DNA of 64,000 nucleotides from Nematostella vectensis (GCF_932526225.1 NC_064038.1:18835075-18899074); one strand, 5' to 3'; numbered from the stretch's first letter, positions 22,446 to 36,041 are shown. The notes: a model not told the origin generated them from the sequence alone. A program made the numbers and translations.

Positions 22446-23158
22446 AGTAGGGCGCGGTAAGTACTTGGATGGGTGACCGCTTCGGAATACCGTGTGCAGT
22501 AGGCATTTCCTTTTTGTTACCAAAGTACTCACAGGACTGTTATATAAAATCTATTTCTTACACAGTTCTGTCGTCTACGGCCATACCACTGAGAAAGCAC
22601 CGGTTCTCGTCCGATCACCGTAGTTGAACTCAGTAGGGCACGGTTAGTACTTGGATGGGTGACCGCCTGGGAATACCGTGTGCTGTAGGCATTTCCTTTT
22701 TGTTATCGTGGTACTCACAGGACTGTTATATAATAGATAGATCTTAAACAGTTCTGTCGTCTACGGCCATACCACTGAGAAAGCACCGGTTCTCGTCCGA
22801 TCACCAAAGTTAAGCTCAGTAGGGCGAAGTAAGTACTTGGATGGGTGACCGCTTCGGAATACCGTGTGCTGTAGGCATTTCCTTTTTGTTACCGAAGTAC
22901 TCACAGGAGTGTTATATAAAATCTATTTCTTACACAGTTCTGTCGTCTACGGCCATACCACTGAGAAAGCACCGGTTCTCGTCCGATTACCGTAGTTAAG
23001 CTCATTAGGGCACGGTTAGTACTTGGACGGGTGACCGCCTGGAAATACCGTGTGCTGTAGGCATTTCCTTTTTGTTAACGAAGTACTCACAGGACTGTTA
23101 TATAATAGATAGATCTTAAACAGTTCTGTCGTCTACGGCCATACCACTGAGAAAGCAC

Positions 23159-23189
<31 letters not shown>

Positions 23190-23344
23190 AGTAGGGCGCG
23201 GTAAGTACTTGGATGGGTGACCGCTTCGGAATACCGTGTGCTGTAGGCATTTCCGTTTTGTTACCGAAGTACTCACAGGACTGTTATATAAAATCTATTT
23301 CTTACACAGTTCTATCGTCTACGGCCATACCACTGAGAAAGCAC

Positions 23345-23375
<31 letters not shown>

Positions 23376-23530
23376 AGTAGGGCGCGGTAAGTACTTGGAT
23401 GGGTGACCGCTTCGGAATACCGTGTGCTGTAGGCATTTCCTTTTTGTTACCGAAGTACTCACAGGACTGTTATATCAAATCTATTTCTTACACAGTTCTG
23501 TCGTCTACGGCCATACCACTGAGAAAGCAC

Positions 23531-23561
<31 letters not shown>

Positions 23562-24178
23562 AGTAGGGCACGGTTAGTACTTGGACGGGTGACCGCCTGG
23601 GAATACCGTGTGCTGTAGGCATTTCCTTTTTGTTATCGAGGTACTCACATGACTGTTATATAATAGATAGATCTTAAACAGTTCTATCGTCTACGGCCAT
23701 ACCACTGAGAAAGCACCGGTTCTCGTCCGATCACCAAAGTTAAGCTCAGTAGGGCGCGGTTAGTACTTGGATGGGTGACCACCTGGGAATACCGTGTGCT
23801 GTAGGCATTTACTTTTTGTTTTCGAAGTACTAACAGGACTGTTATATAATAGATAGATCTTACACAGTTCTATCGTCTACGGCCATACCACTGAGAAAGC
23901 ACCGGTTCCCGTCCAATCACCGAAGTTAAGCTCATTAGGGCGCGGTTAGTACTTGGATGGGTGACCGCCTGGGAATACCGTGTGCTGTAGGCATTTCCTT
24001 TTTGTCATCGAAGTACTCACAGGACTGTTATATAATATATATTTCTTACACAGTTCTGTCGTCTACGGCCATACCACTGAGAAAGCAGAGGTTCTCGTCC
24101 GATCACCGAAGTTAAGCTCAGTAGGGCACGGTTAGTACTTGGATGGGTGACCGCCTGGGAATACCGTGTGCTGTAGGC
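21271..24178 (+). rRNA. 5S genes k=114-129, second copy of the 4.3-8.0 kb block
   Basis: Sixteen genes start at 21271, 21457, 21643, 21829, 22015, 22201, 22387, 22573, 22759, 22945, 23131, 23317, 23503, 23689, 23875 and 24061. Types: A A B E A A B C B D B B C F A A. Shared rare marks with genes 23-42: gctcggt (4591 and 21516), acttcgatggg, cccgtccaatc and gcagagg. The E gene at k=117 (21829) is the last E-type in the window. k=126 has A49 with A68 and C84, unlike its partner k=39. Confidence 0.95.
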
Positions 24179-24246
24179 ATTTCCTTTTTGTCATCGAGGT
24201 ACTCACAGGACTGTTATATAATAGATAGATCTTAAACAGTTCTATC

Positions 24247-24646
24247 GTCTACGGCCATACCACTGAGAAAGCACCGGTTCCCGTCCAATCACCGAAGTTA
24301 AGCTCATTAGGGCGCGGTTAGTACTTGGATGGGTGACCGCCTGGGAATACCGTGTGCTGTAGGCATTTCCTTTTTGTCATCGAAGTACTCACAGGACTGT
24401 TATATAAAATCTATTTCTTACACAGTTCTGTCGTCTAAGGCCATACCACTGAGAAAGCACCGGTTCTCGTCCGATCACCGTAGTTAAGCTCAGTAGGGCA
24501 CGGTTAGTACTTGGATGGGTGACCGCCTGGGAATACCGTGTGCTGTAGGCATTTCCTTTTTGTTATCGAGGTACTCACAGGACTGTTATATAGTAGATAG
24601 ATCTTAAACAGTTCTGTCGTCTAAGACCATACCACTGAGAAAGCAC

Positions 24647-24677
<31 letters not shown>

Positions 24678-24832
24678 AGTAGGGCGCGGTTAGTACTTGG
24701 ATGGGTGACCGCCTGGGAATACCGTGTGCTGTAGGCATTTCCTTTTTGTCATCGAAGTACTCACAGGACTGTTATATAATAGATAGATCTTACACAGTTC
24801 TATCGTCTACGGCCATACCACTTAGAAAGCAC

Positions 24833-24863
<31 letters not shown>

Positions 24864-25204
24864 AGTAGGGCGCGGTAAGTACTTGGATGGGTGACCGCTT
24901 CGCAATACCGTGTGCTGTAGGCATTTCCTTTTTGTTACCAAAGTACTCACAGGACTGTTATATAAAATCTATTTCTTACACAGTTCTGTCTTCTACGGCC
25001 ATACCACTGAGAAAGCACCGGTTCTCGTCCGATCACCGTAGTTAAGCTCAGTAGGGCACTGTTAGTACTTGGATGGGTGACCGCCTGGGAATACCGTGTG
25101 CTGTAGGCATTTCCTTTTTGTTATCGTGGTACTCACAGGACTGTTATATAATAGATAGATCTTAAACAGTTCTGTCGTCTACAGCCATACCACTGAGAAA
25201 GCAC

Positions 25205-25235
<31 letters not shown>

Positions 25236-25576
25236 AGTAGGGCGCGGTAAGTACTTGGATGGGTGACCGCTTCGGAATACCGTGTGCTGTAGGCATTTCC
25301 TTTTTGTTACCGAAGTACTCACAGGACTGTTATATAAAATCTATTTCTTACACAGTTCTGTCGTCTACGGCCATACCACTGAGAAAGCACCAGTTCTCGT
25401 CCGATCACCGTAGTTAAGCTCAGTAGGGCACGGTTAGTACTTGGATGGGTGACCGCCTGGGAATACCGTGTGCTGTAGGCATTTCCTTTTTGTTATCGAG
25501 GTACTCACAGGACTGTTATATAGTAGATAGATCTTAAACAGTTCTGTCGTCTAAGACCATACCACTGAGAAAGCAC

Positions 25577-25607
<31 letters not shown>

Positions 25608-25762
25608 AGTAGGGCGCGGTTAGTACTTGGATGGGTGACCGCCTGGGAATACCGTGTGCTGTAGGCATTTACTTTTTGTTTTCGAAGTACTAACAGGACT
25701 GTTATATAATAGATAGCTCTTACACAGTTCTATCGTCTACGGCCATACCACTGAAAAAGCAC

Positions 25763-25793
<31 letters not shown>

Positions 25794-25948
25794 AGTAGGG
25801 CGCGGTTAGTACTTGGATGGGTGACCGCCTGGGAATACCGTGTGCTGTAGGCATTTCCTTTTTGTTATCGTGGTACTCACAGGACTGTTATATAATAGAT
25901 AGATCTTAAACAGTTCTGTCGTCTACGGCCATACCACTGAGAAAGCAC

Positions 25949-25979
<31 letters not shown>

Positions 25980-26038
25980 AGTAGGGCGCGGTAAGTACTT
26001 GGATGGGTGACCGCTTCGGAATACCGTGTGCTGTAGGC
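24247..26038 (+). rRNA. 5S genes k=130-139
   Basis: Ten genes start at 24247, 24433, 24619, 24805, 24991, 25177, 25363, 25549, 25735 and 25921. Types: A C A B C B C A A B. The C-A pairs at k=131-132 and 136-137 are a 5-unit (930 bp) duplicate: both A genes follow a TATAGTAG box and start gtctaagacc. k=133 has cttcgca, k=134 T at position 1 and gcactg, k=138 gaaaaagc. From here on E-type genes are absent. Confidence 0.95.
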
Positions 26039-26506
26039 ATTTCCTTTTTGTTACCGAAGTACTCACAGGAGTGTTATATAAAATCTATTTCTTACACAGT
26101 TCTGTCGTCTACGGCCATACCACTGAGAAAGCACCGGTTCTCGTCCGATTACCGTAGTTAAGCTCATTAGGGCACGGTTAGTACTTGGACGGGTGACCGC
26201 CTGGAAATACCGTGTGCTGTAGGCATTTCCTTTTTGTTAACGAAGTACTCACAGGACTGTTATATAAAATCTATTTCTTACACAGTTCTGTCGTCTACGG
26301 CCATACCACTGAAAAAGCACCGGTTCTCGTCCGATCACCGTAGTTAAGCTCAGTAGGGCACGGTTAGTACTTGGACGGGTGACCGCCTGGGAATACCGTG
26401 TGCTGTACGCATTTCCTTTTTCTTATCGATGTACTCACAGGACTGTTATATAATAGATAGACCTTACACAGTTCTATCGTCTACGGCCATACCACTGAGA
26501 AAGCAC

Positions 26507-26537
<31 letters not shown>

Positions 26538-27064
26538 AGTAGGGCGCGGTAAGTACTTGGATGGGTGACCGCTTCGGAATACCGTGTGCTGTAGGCATTT
26601 CCTTTTTGTTACCGAAGTACTCACAGGACTGTTATATCAAATCTATTTCTTACACAGTTCTGTCGTCTACGGCCATACCACTGAGAAAGCACCGGTTCTC
26701 GTCCGATCACCGTACTTAAACTCAGTAGGGCACGGTTAGTACTTGGACGGGTGACCGCCTGGGAATACCGTGTGCTGTAGGCATTTCCTTTTTGTTATCG
26801 AGGTACTTACAGGACTGTTATATAATAGATAGATCTTAAACAGTTCTATCGTCTACGGCCATACCACTGAGAAAGCACCGGTTCTCGTCCGATCACCAAA
26901 GTTAAGCTCAGTAGGGCGCGGTTAGTACTTGGATGGGTGACCACCTGGGAATACCGTGTGCTGTAGGCATTTCCTTTTTGTTAACGAAGTACTCACAGGA
27001 CTGTTATATAATAGATAGATCTTAAACAGTTCTGTCGTCTACGGCCATACCACTGAGAAAGCAC

Positions 27065-27095
<31 letters not shown>

Positions 27096-27250
27096 AGTAG
27101 GGCGCGGTAAGTACTTGGATGGGTAACCGCTTCGGAATACCGTGTGCTGTAGGCATTTCCGTTTTGTTACCGAAGTACTCACAGGACTGTTATATAATAT
27201 ATATTTCTTACACAGTTCTGTCGTCTACGGCCATACCACTGAGAAAGCAC

Positions 27251-27281
<31 letters not shown>

Positions 27282-27532
27282 AGTAGGGCGCGGTTAGTAC
27301 TTGGATGGGTGACCGCCTGGGAATACCGTGTGCTGTAGGCATTTCCTTTTTGTCATCGAAGTACTCACAGGACTGTTATATAATAGATAGATCTTACACA
27401 GTTCTATCGTCTACGGCCATACCACTTAGAAAGCACCGGTTCTCGTCCGATCACAGAAGTTAAGCTCAGTAGGGCGCGGTAAGTCCTTGGATGGGTGACC
27501 GCTTCGGAATACCGTGTGCTGTAGGCATTTCC

Positions 27533-27537
27533 TTGTT
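27533..27537 (+). terminator. Broken terminator after gene k=147
   Basis: The T5 run after gene k=147 (27409-27526) reads TTGTT, as after k=18, and no T4 follows in that spacer. Both genes have T19 and gtaagtcc, so the two loci share descent. Read-through into gene k=148 is expected. Confidence 0.75.
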
Positions 27538-27808
27538 GTTACCAAAGTACTCACAGGACTGTTATATAAAATCTATTTCTTACACAGTTCTGTCGTCTAC
27601 GGCCATACCACTGAGAAAGCACCGGTTCTCGTCCGATCACCGTAGTTAAGCTCAGTAGGGCACGGTTAGTACTTGGATGGGTGACCGCCTGGGAATACCG
27701 TGTGCTGTAGGCATTTCCTTTTTGTTATCGTGGTACTCACAGGACTGTTATATAATAGATAGATCTTAAACAGTTCTATCGTCTACGGCCATACCACTGA
27801 GAAAGCAC

Positions 27809-27839
<31 letters not shown>

Positions 27840-27994
27840 AGTAGGGCGCAGTTAGTACTTGTATGGGTGACCGCCTGGGAATACCGTGTGCTGTAGGCAT
27901 TTACTTTTTGTTTTCGAAGTACTAACAGGACTGTTATATAATAGATAGCTCTTACACAGTTCTATCGTCTACGGCCATACCACTGAAAAAGCAC

Positions 27995-28025
<31 letters not shown>

Positions 28026-28738
28026 AGTAGGTCGCGGTTAGTACTTGGATGGGTGACCGCCTGGGAATACCGTGTGCTGTAGGCATTTCCTTTTTGTTAT
28101 CGTGGTACTCACAGGACTGTTATATAATAGATAGATCTTAAACAGTTCTGTCGTCTACGGCCATACCACTGAGAAAGCACCGGTTCTCGTCCGATCACCG
28201 AAGTTAATCTCAGTAGGGCGCGGTAAGTACTTGGATGGGTGACCGCTTCGGAATACCGTGTGCTGTAGGCATTTCCTTTTTGTTACCGAAGTACTCACAG
28301 GACTGTTATATCAAATCTATTTCTTACACAGTTCTGTCGTCTACGGCCATACCACTGAGAAAGCACCGGTTCTCGTCCGATCACCGTACTTAAACTCAGT
28401 AGGGCACGGTTAGTACTTGGACGGGTGACCGCCTGGGAATACCGTGTGCTGTACGCATTTCCTTTTTGTTATCGAGGTACTTACAGGACTGTTATATAAT
28501 AGATAGATCTTAAACAGTTCTATCGTCTACGGCCATACCACTGAGAAAGCACCGGTTCTCGTCCGATCACCAAAGTTAAGCTCAGTAGGGCGCGGTTAGT
28601 ACTTGGATGGGTGACCGCCTGGGAATACCGTGTGCTGTAGGCATTTCCTTTTTGTTAACGAAGTACTCACAGGACTGTTATATAATAGATAGATCTTAAA
28701 CAGTTCTGTCGTCTACGGCCATACCACTGAGAAAGCAC

Positions 28739-28769
<31 letters not shown>

Positions 28770-29296
28770 AGTAGGACGCGGTAAGTACTTGGATGGGTAA
28801 CCGCTTCGGAATACCGTGTGCTGTAGGCATTTCCGTTTTGTTACCGAAGTACTCACAGGACTGTTATATAATATATATTTCTTACACAGTTCTGTCGTCT
28901 ACGGCCATACCACTGAGAAAGCACCGGTTCTCGTCCGATTACCGTAGTTAAGCTCATTAGGGCACGGTTAGTACTTGGACGGGTGACCGCCTGGAAATAC
29001 CGTGTGCTGTAGGCATTTCCTTTTTGTTAACGAAGTACTCACAGGACTGTTATATAAAATCTATTTCTTACACAGTTCTGTCGTCGACGGCCATACCACT
29101 GAGAAAGCACCTGTTCTCGTCCGATCACCGTAGTTAAGCTCAGTAGGGCACGGTTAGTACTTGGACGGGTGACCGCCTGGGAATACCGTGTGCTGTACGC
29201 ATTTCCTTTTTCTTATCGATGTACTCACAGGACTGTTATATAATAGATAGACCTTACACAGTTCTATCGTCTACGGCCATACCACTGAGAAAGCAC

Positions 29297-29327
<31 letters not shown>

Positions 29328-29640
29328 AGTAGGGCGCGGTAAGTACTTGGATGGGTGACCGCTTCGGAATACCGTGTGCTGTAGGCATTTCCTTTTTGTT
29401 ACCGAAGTACTCACAGGACTGTTATATCAAATCTATTTCTTACACAGTTCTGTCGTCTACGGCCATACCACTGAGAAAGCACCGGTTCTCGTCCGATCAC
29501 CGTAGTTAAGCTCAGTAGGGCACGGTTAGTACTTGGACGGGTGACCGCCTGGGAATACCGTGTGCTGTAGGCATTTCCTTTTTTTTATCGAGGTACTCAC
29601 AGGACTGTTATATAATAGATAGATCTTAAACAGTTCTATC

Positions 29641-29757
29641 GTCTACGGCCATACCACTGAGAAAGCACCGGTTCTCGTCCGATCACCAAAGTTAAGCTCA
29701 GTAGGGCGCGGTTAGTACTTGGATGGTGACCGCCTGGGAATACCGTGTGCTGTAGGC
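29641..29757 (+). rRNA. 5S gene k=159 with 1-bp deletion in box C
   Basis: One of the three G at positions 85-87 is missing (ggatggtgac), giving 117 nt. This lies in box C and the helix IV stem or loop, so both TFIIIA binding and the RNA fold should suffer. The body has A48. The same deletion is in k=182 (33928-34044), k=203 (37843-37959), k=235 (43791-43907) and k=258 (48078-48194), each three genes after an S-type gene. It arose once and spread. Probably a pseudogene. Confidence 0.88.
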
Positions 29758-29825
29758 ATTTACTTTTTGTTTTCGAAGTACTAACAGGACTGTTATATAA
29801 TAGATAGATCTTACACAGTTCTATC

Positions 29826-30039
29826 GTCTACGGCCATACCACTGAGAAAGCACCGGTTCTCGTCCAATCACCGAAGTTAAGCTCAGTAGGGCGCGGTTAG
29901 TACTTGGATGGGTGACCGCCTGGGAATACCGTGTGCTGTAGGCATTTCCTTTTTGTCATCGAAGTACTCACAGGACTGTTATATAATATATATTTCTTAC
30001 ACAGTTCTGTCGTCTACGGCCATACCACTGAGAAAGCAC

Positions 30040-30070
<31 letters not shown>

Positions 30071-30411
30071 AGTAGGGCACGGTTAGTACTTGGATGGGTG
30101 ACCGCCTGGGAATACCGTGTGCTGTAGGCATTTCCTTTTTGTCATCGAGGTACTCACAGGACTGTTATATAATAGATAGATTTTAAACAGTTCTATCGTC
30201 TACGGCCATACCACTGAGAAAGCACCGGTTCTCGTCCGATCACCGAATTTAAGCTCAGTAGGGCGCGGTTAGTACTTGGATGGGTGACCGCCTGGGAATA
30301 CCGTGTGCTGTAGGCATTTCCTTTTTTTCATCGAAGTAGTCACAGGACTGTTATATAATAGATAGATCTTACACAGTTCTATCGTCTACGGCCATACCAC
30401 TTAGAAAGCAC

Positions 30412-30442
<31 letters not shown>

Positions 30443-30597
30443 AGTAGGGCGCGGTAAGTACTTGGATGGGTGACCGCCTGGGAATACCGTGTGCTGTAGG
30501 CATTTCCTTTTTGTCATCGAAGTACTCACAGGACTGTTATATAATATATATTTCTTACACAGTTCTGTCGTCTACGGCCATACCACTGAGAAAGCAC

Positions 30598-30628
<31 letters not shown>

Positions 30629-30783
30629 AGTAGGGCGCGGTTAGTACTTGGATGGGTGACCGCCTGGGAATACCGTGTGCTGTAGGCATTTCCTTTTTGT
30701 CATCGAAGTACTCACGGGACTGTTATATAATATATATTTCTTACACAGTTCTGTCGTCTACGGCCATACCACTGAGAAAGCAC

Positions 30784-30814
<31 letters not shown>

Positions 30815-31155
30815 AGTAGGGCACGGTTAGTACTTGGATGGGTGACCGCCTGGGAATACCGTGTGCTGTAGGCATTTCCTTTTTGTCATCGAGGTACTCA
30901 CAGGACTGTTATATAATAGATAGATTTTAAACAGTTCTATCGTCTACGGCCATACCACTGAGAAAGCACCGGTTCTCGTCCGATCACCGAATTTAAGCTC
31001 AGTAGGGCGCGGTTAGTACTTGGATGGGTGACCGCCTGGGAATACCGTGTGCTGTAGGCATTTCCTTTTTGTCATCGAAGTACTCACAGGACTGTTATAT
31101 AATAGATAGATCTTACACAGTTCTATCGTCTACGGCCATACCACTTAGAAAGCAC

Positions 31156-31186
<31 letters not shown>

Positions 31187-31341
31187 AGTAGGGCGCGGTA
31201 AGTACTTGGATGGGTGACCGCTTCGGAATACCGTGTGCTGTAGGCATTTCCTTTTTGTCATCGAAGTACTCACAGGACTGTTATATAATATATATTTCTT
31301 ACACAGTTCTGTCGTCTACGGCCATACCACTGAGAAAGCAC

Positions 31342-31372
<31 letters not shown>

Positions 31373-31527
31373 AGTAGGGCGCGGTTAGTACTTGGATGGG
31401 TGACCGCCTGGGAATACCGTGTGCTGTAGGCATTTCCTTTTTGTCATCGAAGTACTCACGGGACTGTTATATAATATATATTTCTTACACAGTTCTGTCG
31501 TCTACGGCCATACCACTGAGAAAGCAC

Positions 31528-31558
<31 letters not shown>

Positions 31559-31713
31559 AGTAGGGCGCGGTTAGTACTTGGATGGGTGACCGCCTGGGAA
31601 TACCGTGTGCTGTAGGCATTTCCTTTTTGTCATCGAAGTACTCACAGGACTGTTATATAATAGATAGATCTTACACAGTTCTATCGTCTACGGCCATACC
31701 ACTTAGAAAGCAC

Positions 31714-31744
<31 letters not shown>

Positions 31745-31999
31745 AGTAGGGCGCGGTAAGTCCTTGGATGGGTGACCGCTTCGGAATACCGTGTGCTGTA
31801 GGCATTTCCTTTTTGTTACCAAAGTACTCACAGGACTGTTATATAAAATCTATTTCTTACACAGTTCTGTCGTCTACGGCCATACCACTGAGAAAGCACC
31901 GGTTCTCGTCCGATCACCGTAGTTAAGCTCAGTAGGGCACGGTTAAAACACGTTAGTACTTGGATGGGTGACCGCCTGGGAATACCGTGTGCTGTAGGC
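29826..31999 (+). rRNA. 5S genes k=160-171
   Basis: Twelve genes start at 29826, 30012, 30198, 30384, 30570, 30756, 30942, 31128, 31314, 31500, 31686 and 31872. k=160 is A with gtccaatc; 161 and 165 are A with A68; 162 and 166 have atttaag after a spacer with gattttaaac; 163 is B' and 167 B; 164, 168 and 169 are A; 170 is B with gtaagtcc; 171 is C with the 10-bp insertion. Genes 162-165 and 166-169 are a 744-bp (4-unit) duplicate with small differences. Confidence 0.95.
31872..31999 (+). rRNA. 5S gene k=171 with 10-bp insertion
   Basis: A C-type gene carries aaaacacgtt (31945-31954) inserted after position 73, giving 128 nt. The insertion lies at the helix V and loop E boundary, between the intermediate element and box C, so it lengthens the spacing of the internal promoter and disrupts loop E. 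The last bases (cgtt) echo the preceding cggtt, so a templated or slipped origin is possible. Identical insertions are in k=192 (35860-35869) and k=247 (46095-46104). Probably non-functional, but spread by duplication. Confidence 0.9.
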
Positions 32000-32067
32000 A
32001 TTTCCTTTTTGTTATCGTGGTACTCACAGGACTGTTATATAATAGATAGATCTTACACAGTTCTGTC

Positions 32068-32467
32068 GTCTACGGCCATACCACTGAGAAAGCACCGGTT
32101 CTCGTCCGATTACCGTAGTTAAGCTCATTAGGGCACGGTTAGTACTTGGACGGGTGACCGCCTGGAAATACCGTGTGCTGTAGGCATTTCCTTTTTGTTA
32201 ACGAAGTACTCACAGGACTGTTATATAAAATCTATTTCTTACACAGTTCTGTCGTCTACGGCCATACCACTGAAAAAGCACCGGTTCTCGTCCGATCACC
32301 GTAGTTAAGCTCAGTAGGGCACGGTTAGTACTTGGACGGGTGACCGCCTGGGAATACCGTGTGCTGTACGCATTTCCTTTTTCTTATCGATGTACTCACA
32401 GGACTGTTATATAATAGATAGACCTTACACAGTTCTATCGTCTACGGCCATACCACTGAGAAAGCAC

Positions 32468-32498
<31 letters not shown>

Positions 32499-33025
32499 AG
32501 TAGGGCGCGGTAAGTACTTGGATGGGTGACCGCTTCGGAATACCGTGTGCTGTAGGCATTTCCTTTTTGTTACCGAAGTACTCACAGGACTGTTATATCA
32601 AATCTATTTCTTACACAGTTCTGTCGTCTACGGCCATACCACTGAGAAAGCACCGGTTCTCGTCCGATCACCGTACTTAAACTCAGTAGGGCACGGTTAG
32701 TACTTGGACGGGTGACCGCCTGGGAATACCGTGTGCTGTAGGCATTTCCTTTTTGTTATCGAGGTACTTACAGGACTGTTATATAATAGATAGATCTTAA
32801 ACAGTTCTATCGTCTACGGCCATACCACTGAGAAAGCACCGGTTCTCGTCCGATCACCAAAGTTAAGCTCAGTAGGGCGCGGTTAGTACTTGGATGGGTG
32901 ACCACCTGGGAATACCGTGTGCTGTAGGCATTTCCTTTTTGTTAACGAAGTACTCACAGGACTGTTATATAATAGATAGATCTTAAACAGTTCTGTCGTC
33001 TACGGCCATACCACTGAGAAAGCAC

Positions 33026-33056
<31 letters not shown>

Positions 33057-33115
33057 AGTAGGGCGCGGTAAGTACTTGGATGGGTAACCGCTTCGGAATA
33101 CCGTGTGCTGTAGGC
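32068..33115 (+). rRNA. 5S genes k=172-177
   Basis: Six genes start at 32068, 32254, 32440, 32626, 32812 and 32998. Types: D C B G F B. The order equals k=140-145. k=173 has gaaaaagc and ends gtacgc; k=177 has gggtaaccg. The left edge of the 10-kb duplication lies just after k=177, near 33,100. Confidence 0.95.
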
Positions 33116-33183
33116 ATTTCCGTTTTGTTACCGAAGTACTCACAGGACTGTTATATAATATATATTTCTTACACAGTTCTGTC

Positions 33184-33583
33184 GTCTACGGCCATACCAC
33201 TGAGAAAGCACCGGTTCTCGTCCGATTACCGTAGTTAAGCTCATTAGGGCACGGTTAGTACTTGGACGGGTGACCGCCTGGATATACCGTGTGCTGAAGG
33301 CATTTCCTTTTTGTTAACGAAGTACTCACAGGACTGTTATATAAAATCTATTTCTTACACAGTTCTGTCGTCGACGGCCATACCACTGAGAAAGCACCTG
33401 TTCTCGTCCGATCACCGTAGTTAAGCTCAGTAGGGCACGGTTAGTACTTGGACGGGTGACCGCCTGGGAATACCGTGTGCTGTACGCATTTCCTTTTTCT
33501 TATCGATGTACTCACAGGACTGTTATATAATAGATAGACCTTACACAGTTCTATCGTCTACGGCCATACCACTGAGAAAGCAC

Positions 33584-33614
<31 letters not shown>

Positions 33615-34326
33615 AGTAGGGCGCGGTAAGTACTTGGATGGGTGACCGCTTCGGAATACCGTGTGCTGTAGGCATTTCCTTTTTGTTACCGAAGTACTCA
33701 CAGGACTGTTATATCAAATCTATTTCTTACACAGTTCTGTCGTCTACGGCCATACCACTGAGAAAGCACCGGTTCTCGTCCGATCACCGTAGTTAAGCTC
33801 AGTAGGGCACGGTTAGTACTTGGACGGGTGACCGCCTGGGAATACCGTGTGCTGTAGGCATTTCCTTTTTGTTATCGAGGTACTCACAGGACTGTTATAT
33901 AATAGATAGATCTTAAACAGTTCTATCGTCTACGGCCATACCACTGAGAAAGCACCGGTTCTCGTCCGATCACCAAAGTTAAGCTCAGTAGGGCGCGGTT
34001 AGTACTTGGATGGTGACCGCCTGGGAATACCGTGTGCTGTAGGCATTTCCTTTTTGTCATCGAGGTACTCACAGGACTGTTATATAATAGATAGATTTTA
34101 AACAGTTCTATCGTCTACGGCCATACCACTGAGAAAGCACCGGTTCTCGTCCGATCACCGAATTTAAGCTCAGTAGGGCGCGGTTAGTACTTGGATGGGT
34201 GACCGCCTGGGAATACCGTGTGCTGTAGGAATTTCCTTTTTGTCATCGAAGTACTCACAGGACTGTTATATAATAGATAGATCTTACACAGTTCTATCGT
34301 CTACGGCCATACCACTTAGAAAGCAC

Positions 34327-34357
<31 letters not shown>

Positions 34358-34512
34358 AGTAGGGCGCGGTAAGTACTTGGATGGGTGACCGCTTCGGAAT
34401 ACCGTGTGCTGTAGGCATTTCCTTTTTGTCATCGAAGTACTCACAGGACTGTTATATAATATATATTTCTTACACAGTTCTGTCGTCTACGGCCATACCA
34501 CTGAGAAAGCAC

Positions 34513-34543
<31 letters not shown>

Positions 34544-34698
34544 AGTAGGGCGCGGTTAGTACTTGGATGGGTGACCGCCTGGGAATACCGTGTGCTGTAG
34601 GCATTTCCTTTTTGTCATCGAAGTACTCACGGGACTGTTATATAATATATATTTCTTACACAGTTCTGTCGTCTACGGCCATACCACTGAGAAAGCAT

Positions 34699-34729
<31 letters not shown>

Positions 34730-35070
34730 AGTAGGGCACGGTTAGTACTTGAATGGGTGACCGCCTGGGAATACCGTGTGCTGTAGGCATTTCCTTTTTG
34801 TCATCGAGGTACTCACAGGACTGTTATATAATAGATAGATTTTAAACAGTTCTATCGTCTACGGCCATACCACTGAGAAAGCACCGGTTCTCGTCCGATC
34901 ACCGAATTTAAGCTCAGTAGGGCGCGGTTAGTACTTGGATGGGTGACCGCCTGGGAATACCGTGTGCTGTAGGCATTTCCTTTTTGTCATCGAAGTACTC
35001 ACAGGACTGTTATATAATAGATAGATCTTACACAGTTCTATCGTCTACGGCCATACCACTTAGAAAGCAC

Positions 35071-35101
<31 letters not shown>

Positions 35102-35256
35102 AGTAGGGCGCGGTAAGTACTTGGATGGGTGACCGCTTCGGAATACCGTGTGCTGTAGGCATTTCCTTTTTGTCATCGAAGTACTCACAGGACTGTTATA
35201 TAATATATATTTCTTACACAGTTTTGTCGTCTACGGCCATACCACTGAGAAAGCAC

Positions 35257-35287
<31 letters not shown>

Positions 35288-35442
35288 AGTAGGGCGCGGT
35301 TAGTACTTGGATGGGTGACCGCCTGGGAATACCGTGTGCTGTAGGCATTTCCTTTTTGTCATCGAAGTACTCACGGGACTGTTATATAATATATATTTCT
35401 TACACAGTTCTGTCGTCTACGGCCATACCACTGAGAAAGCAC

Positions 35443-35473
<31 letters not shown>

Positions 35474-35628
35474 AGTAGGGCGCGGTTAGTACTTGGATGG
35501 GTGACCGCCTGGGAATACCGTGTGCTGTAGGCATTTCCTTTTTGTCATCGAAGTACTCACAGGACTGTTATATAATAGATAGATCTTACACAGTTCTATC
35601 GTCTACGGCCATACCACTTAGAAAGCAC

Positions 35629-35659
<31 letters not shown>

Positions 35660-35914
35660 AGTAGGGCGCGGTAAGTCCTTGGATGGGTGACCGCTTCGGA
35701 ATACCGTGTGCTGTAGGCATTTCCTTTTTGTTACCAAAGTACTTACAGGACTGTTATATAAAATCTATTTCTTACACAGTTCTGTCGTCTACGGCCATAC
35801 CACTGAGAAAGCACCGGTTCTCGTCCGATCACCGTAGTTAAGCTCAGTAGGGCACGGTTAAAACACGTTAGTACTTGGATGGGTGACCGCCTTGGAATAC
35901 CGTGTGCTGTACGC
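33184..35914 (+). rRNA. 5S genes k=178-192 (10-kb copy 1, first part)
   Basis: Fifteen genes start at 33184, 33370, 33556, 33742, 33928, 34113, 34299, 34485, 34671, 34857, 35043, 35229, 35415, 35601 and 35787. Types: D S B C F A B A A A B A A B C. k=178 ends gctgaaggc; k=182 has the box C deletion; k=183 ends gtagga; k=186 has gcatcgg, A68 and gaatggg; k=189 follows a spacer with gttttgtc; k=192 has the 10-bp insertion and ends gtacgc. Spacers with gattttaaac before k=183 and 187 mark another 4-unit (744 bp) step. Confidence 0.95.
35787..35914 (+). rRNA. 5S gene k=192 with 10-bp insertion
   Basis: This has the same C-type body and the same aaaacacgtt insertion (35860-35869) as k=171, 21 units upstream. 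Unlike k=171 it has ccttgg at 94-99 and ends gtacgc, so its right part came from a different unit. Its duplicate in the 10-kb repeat is k=247 (46022-46149). Confidence 0.88.
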
Positions 35915-35982
35915 ATTTCCTTTTTCTTATCGATGTACTCACAGGACTGTTATATAATAGATAGACCTTACACAGTTCTATC

Positions 35983-36010
35983 GTCTACGGCCATACCACT
36001 GAGAAAGCAC

Positions 36011-36041
<31 letters not shown>

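Larger units (their letters stand above)
26107..29757 (+). rRNA. 5S genes k=140-159
   Basis: Twenty genes start at 26107, 26293, 26479, 26665, 26851, 27037, 27223, 27409, 27595, 27781, 27967, 28153, 28339, 28525, 28711, 28897, 29083, 29269, 29455 and 29641. Types: D C B G F B A B C A A B G F B D S B C F. k=145 and 154 have gggtaaccg; k=147 lacks a terminator; k=150 has ggtcgcgg; k=151 has taatctc; k=153 has A48 but G93; k=154 has ggacgcgg; k=159 has a 1-bp deletion. This is the first 20-odd-unit block of the right-hand type, which recurs with D, S, B, C, F in fixed order. Confidence 0.95.

Noticed and set aside
31945-31954. Footprint of a mobile element at the 10-bp insertion
   Set aside because: There is no clear target duplication or terminal repeat. 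A small templated or slippage insertion is simpler, and the three copies are explained by unit duplication.
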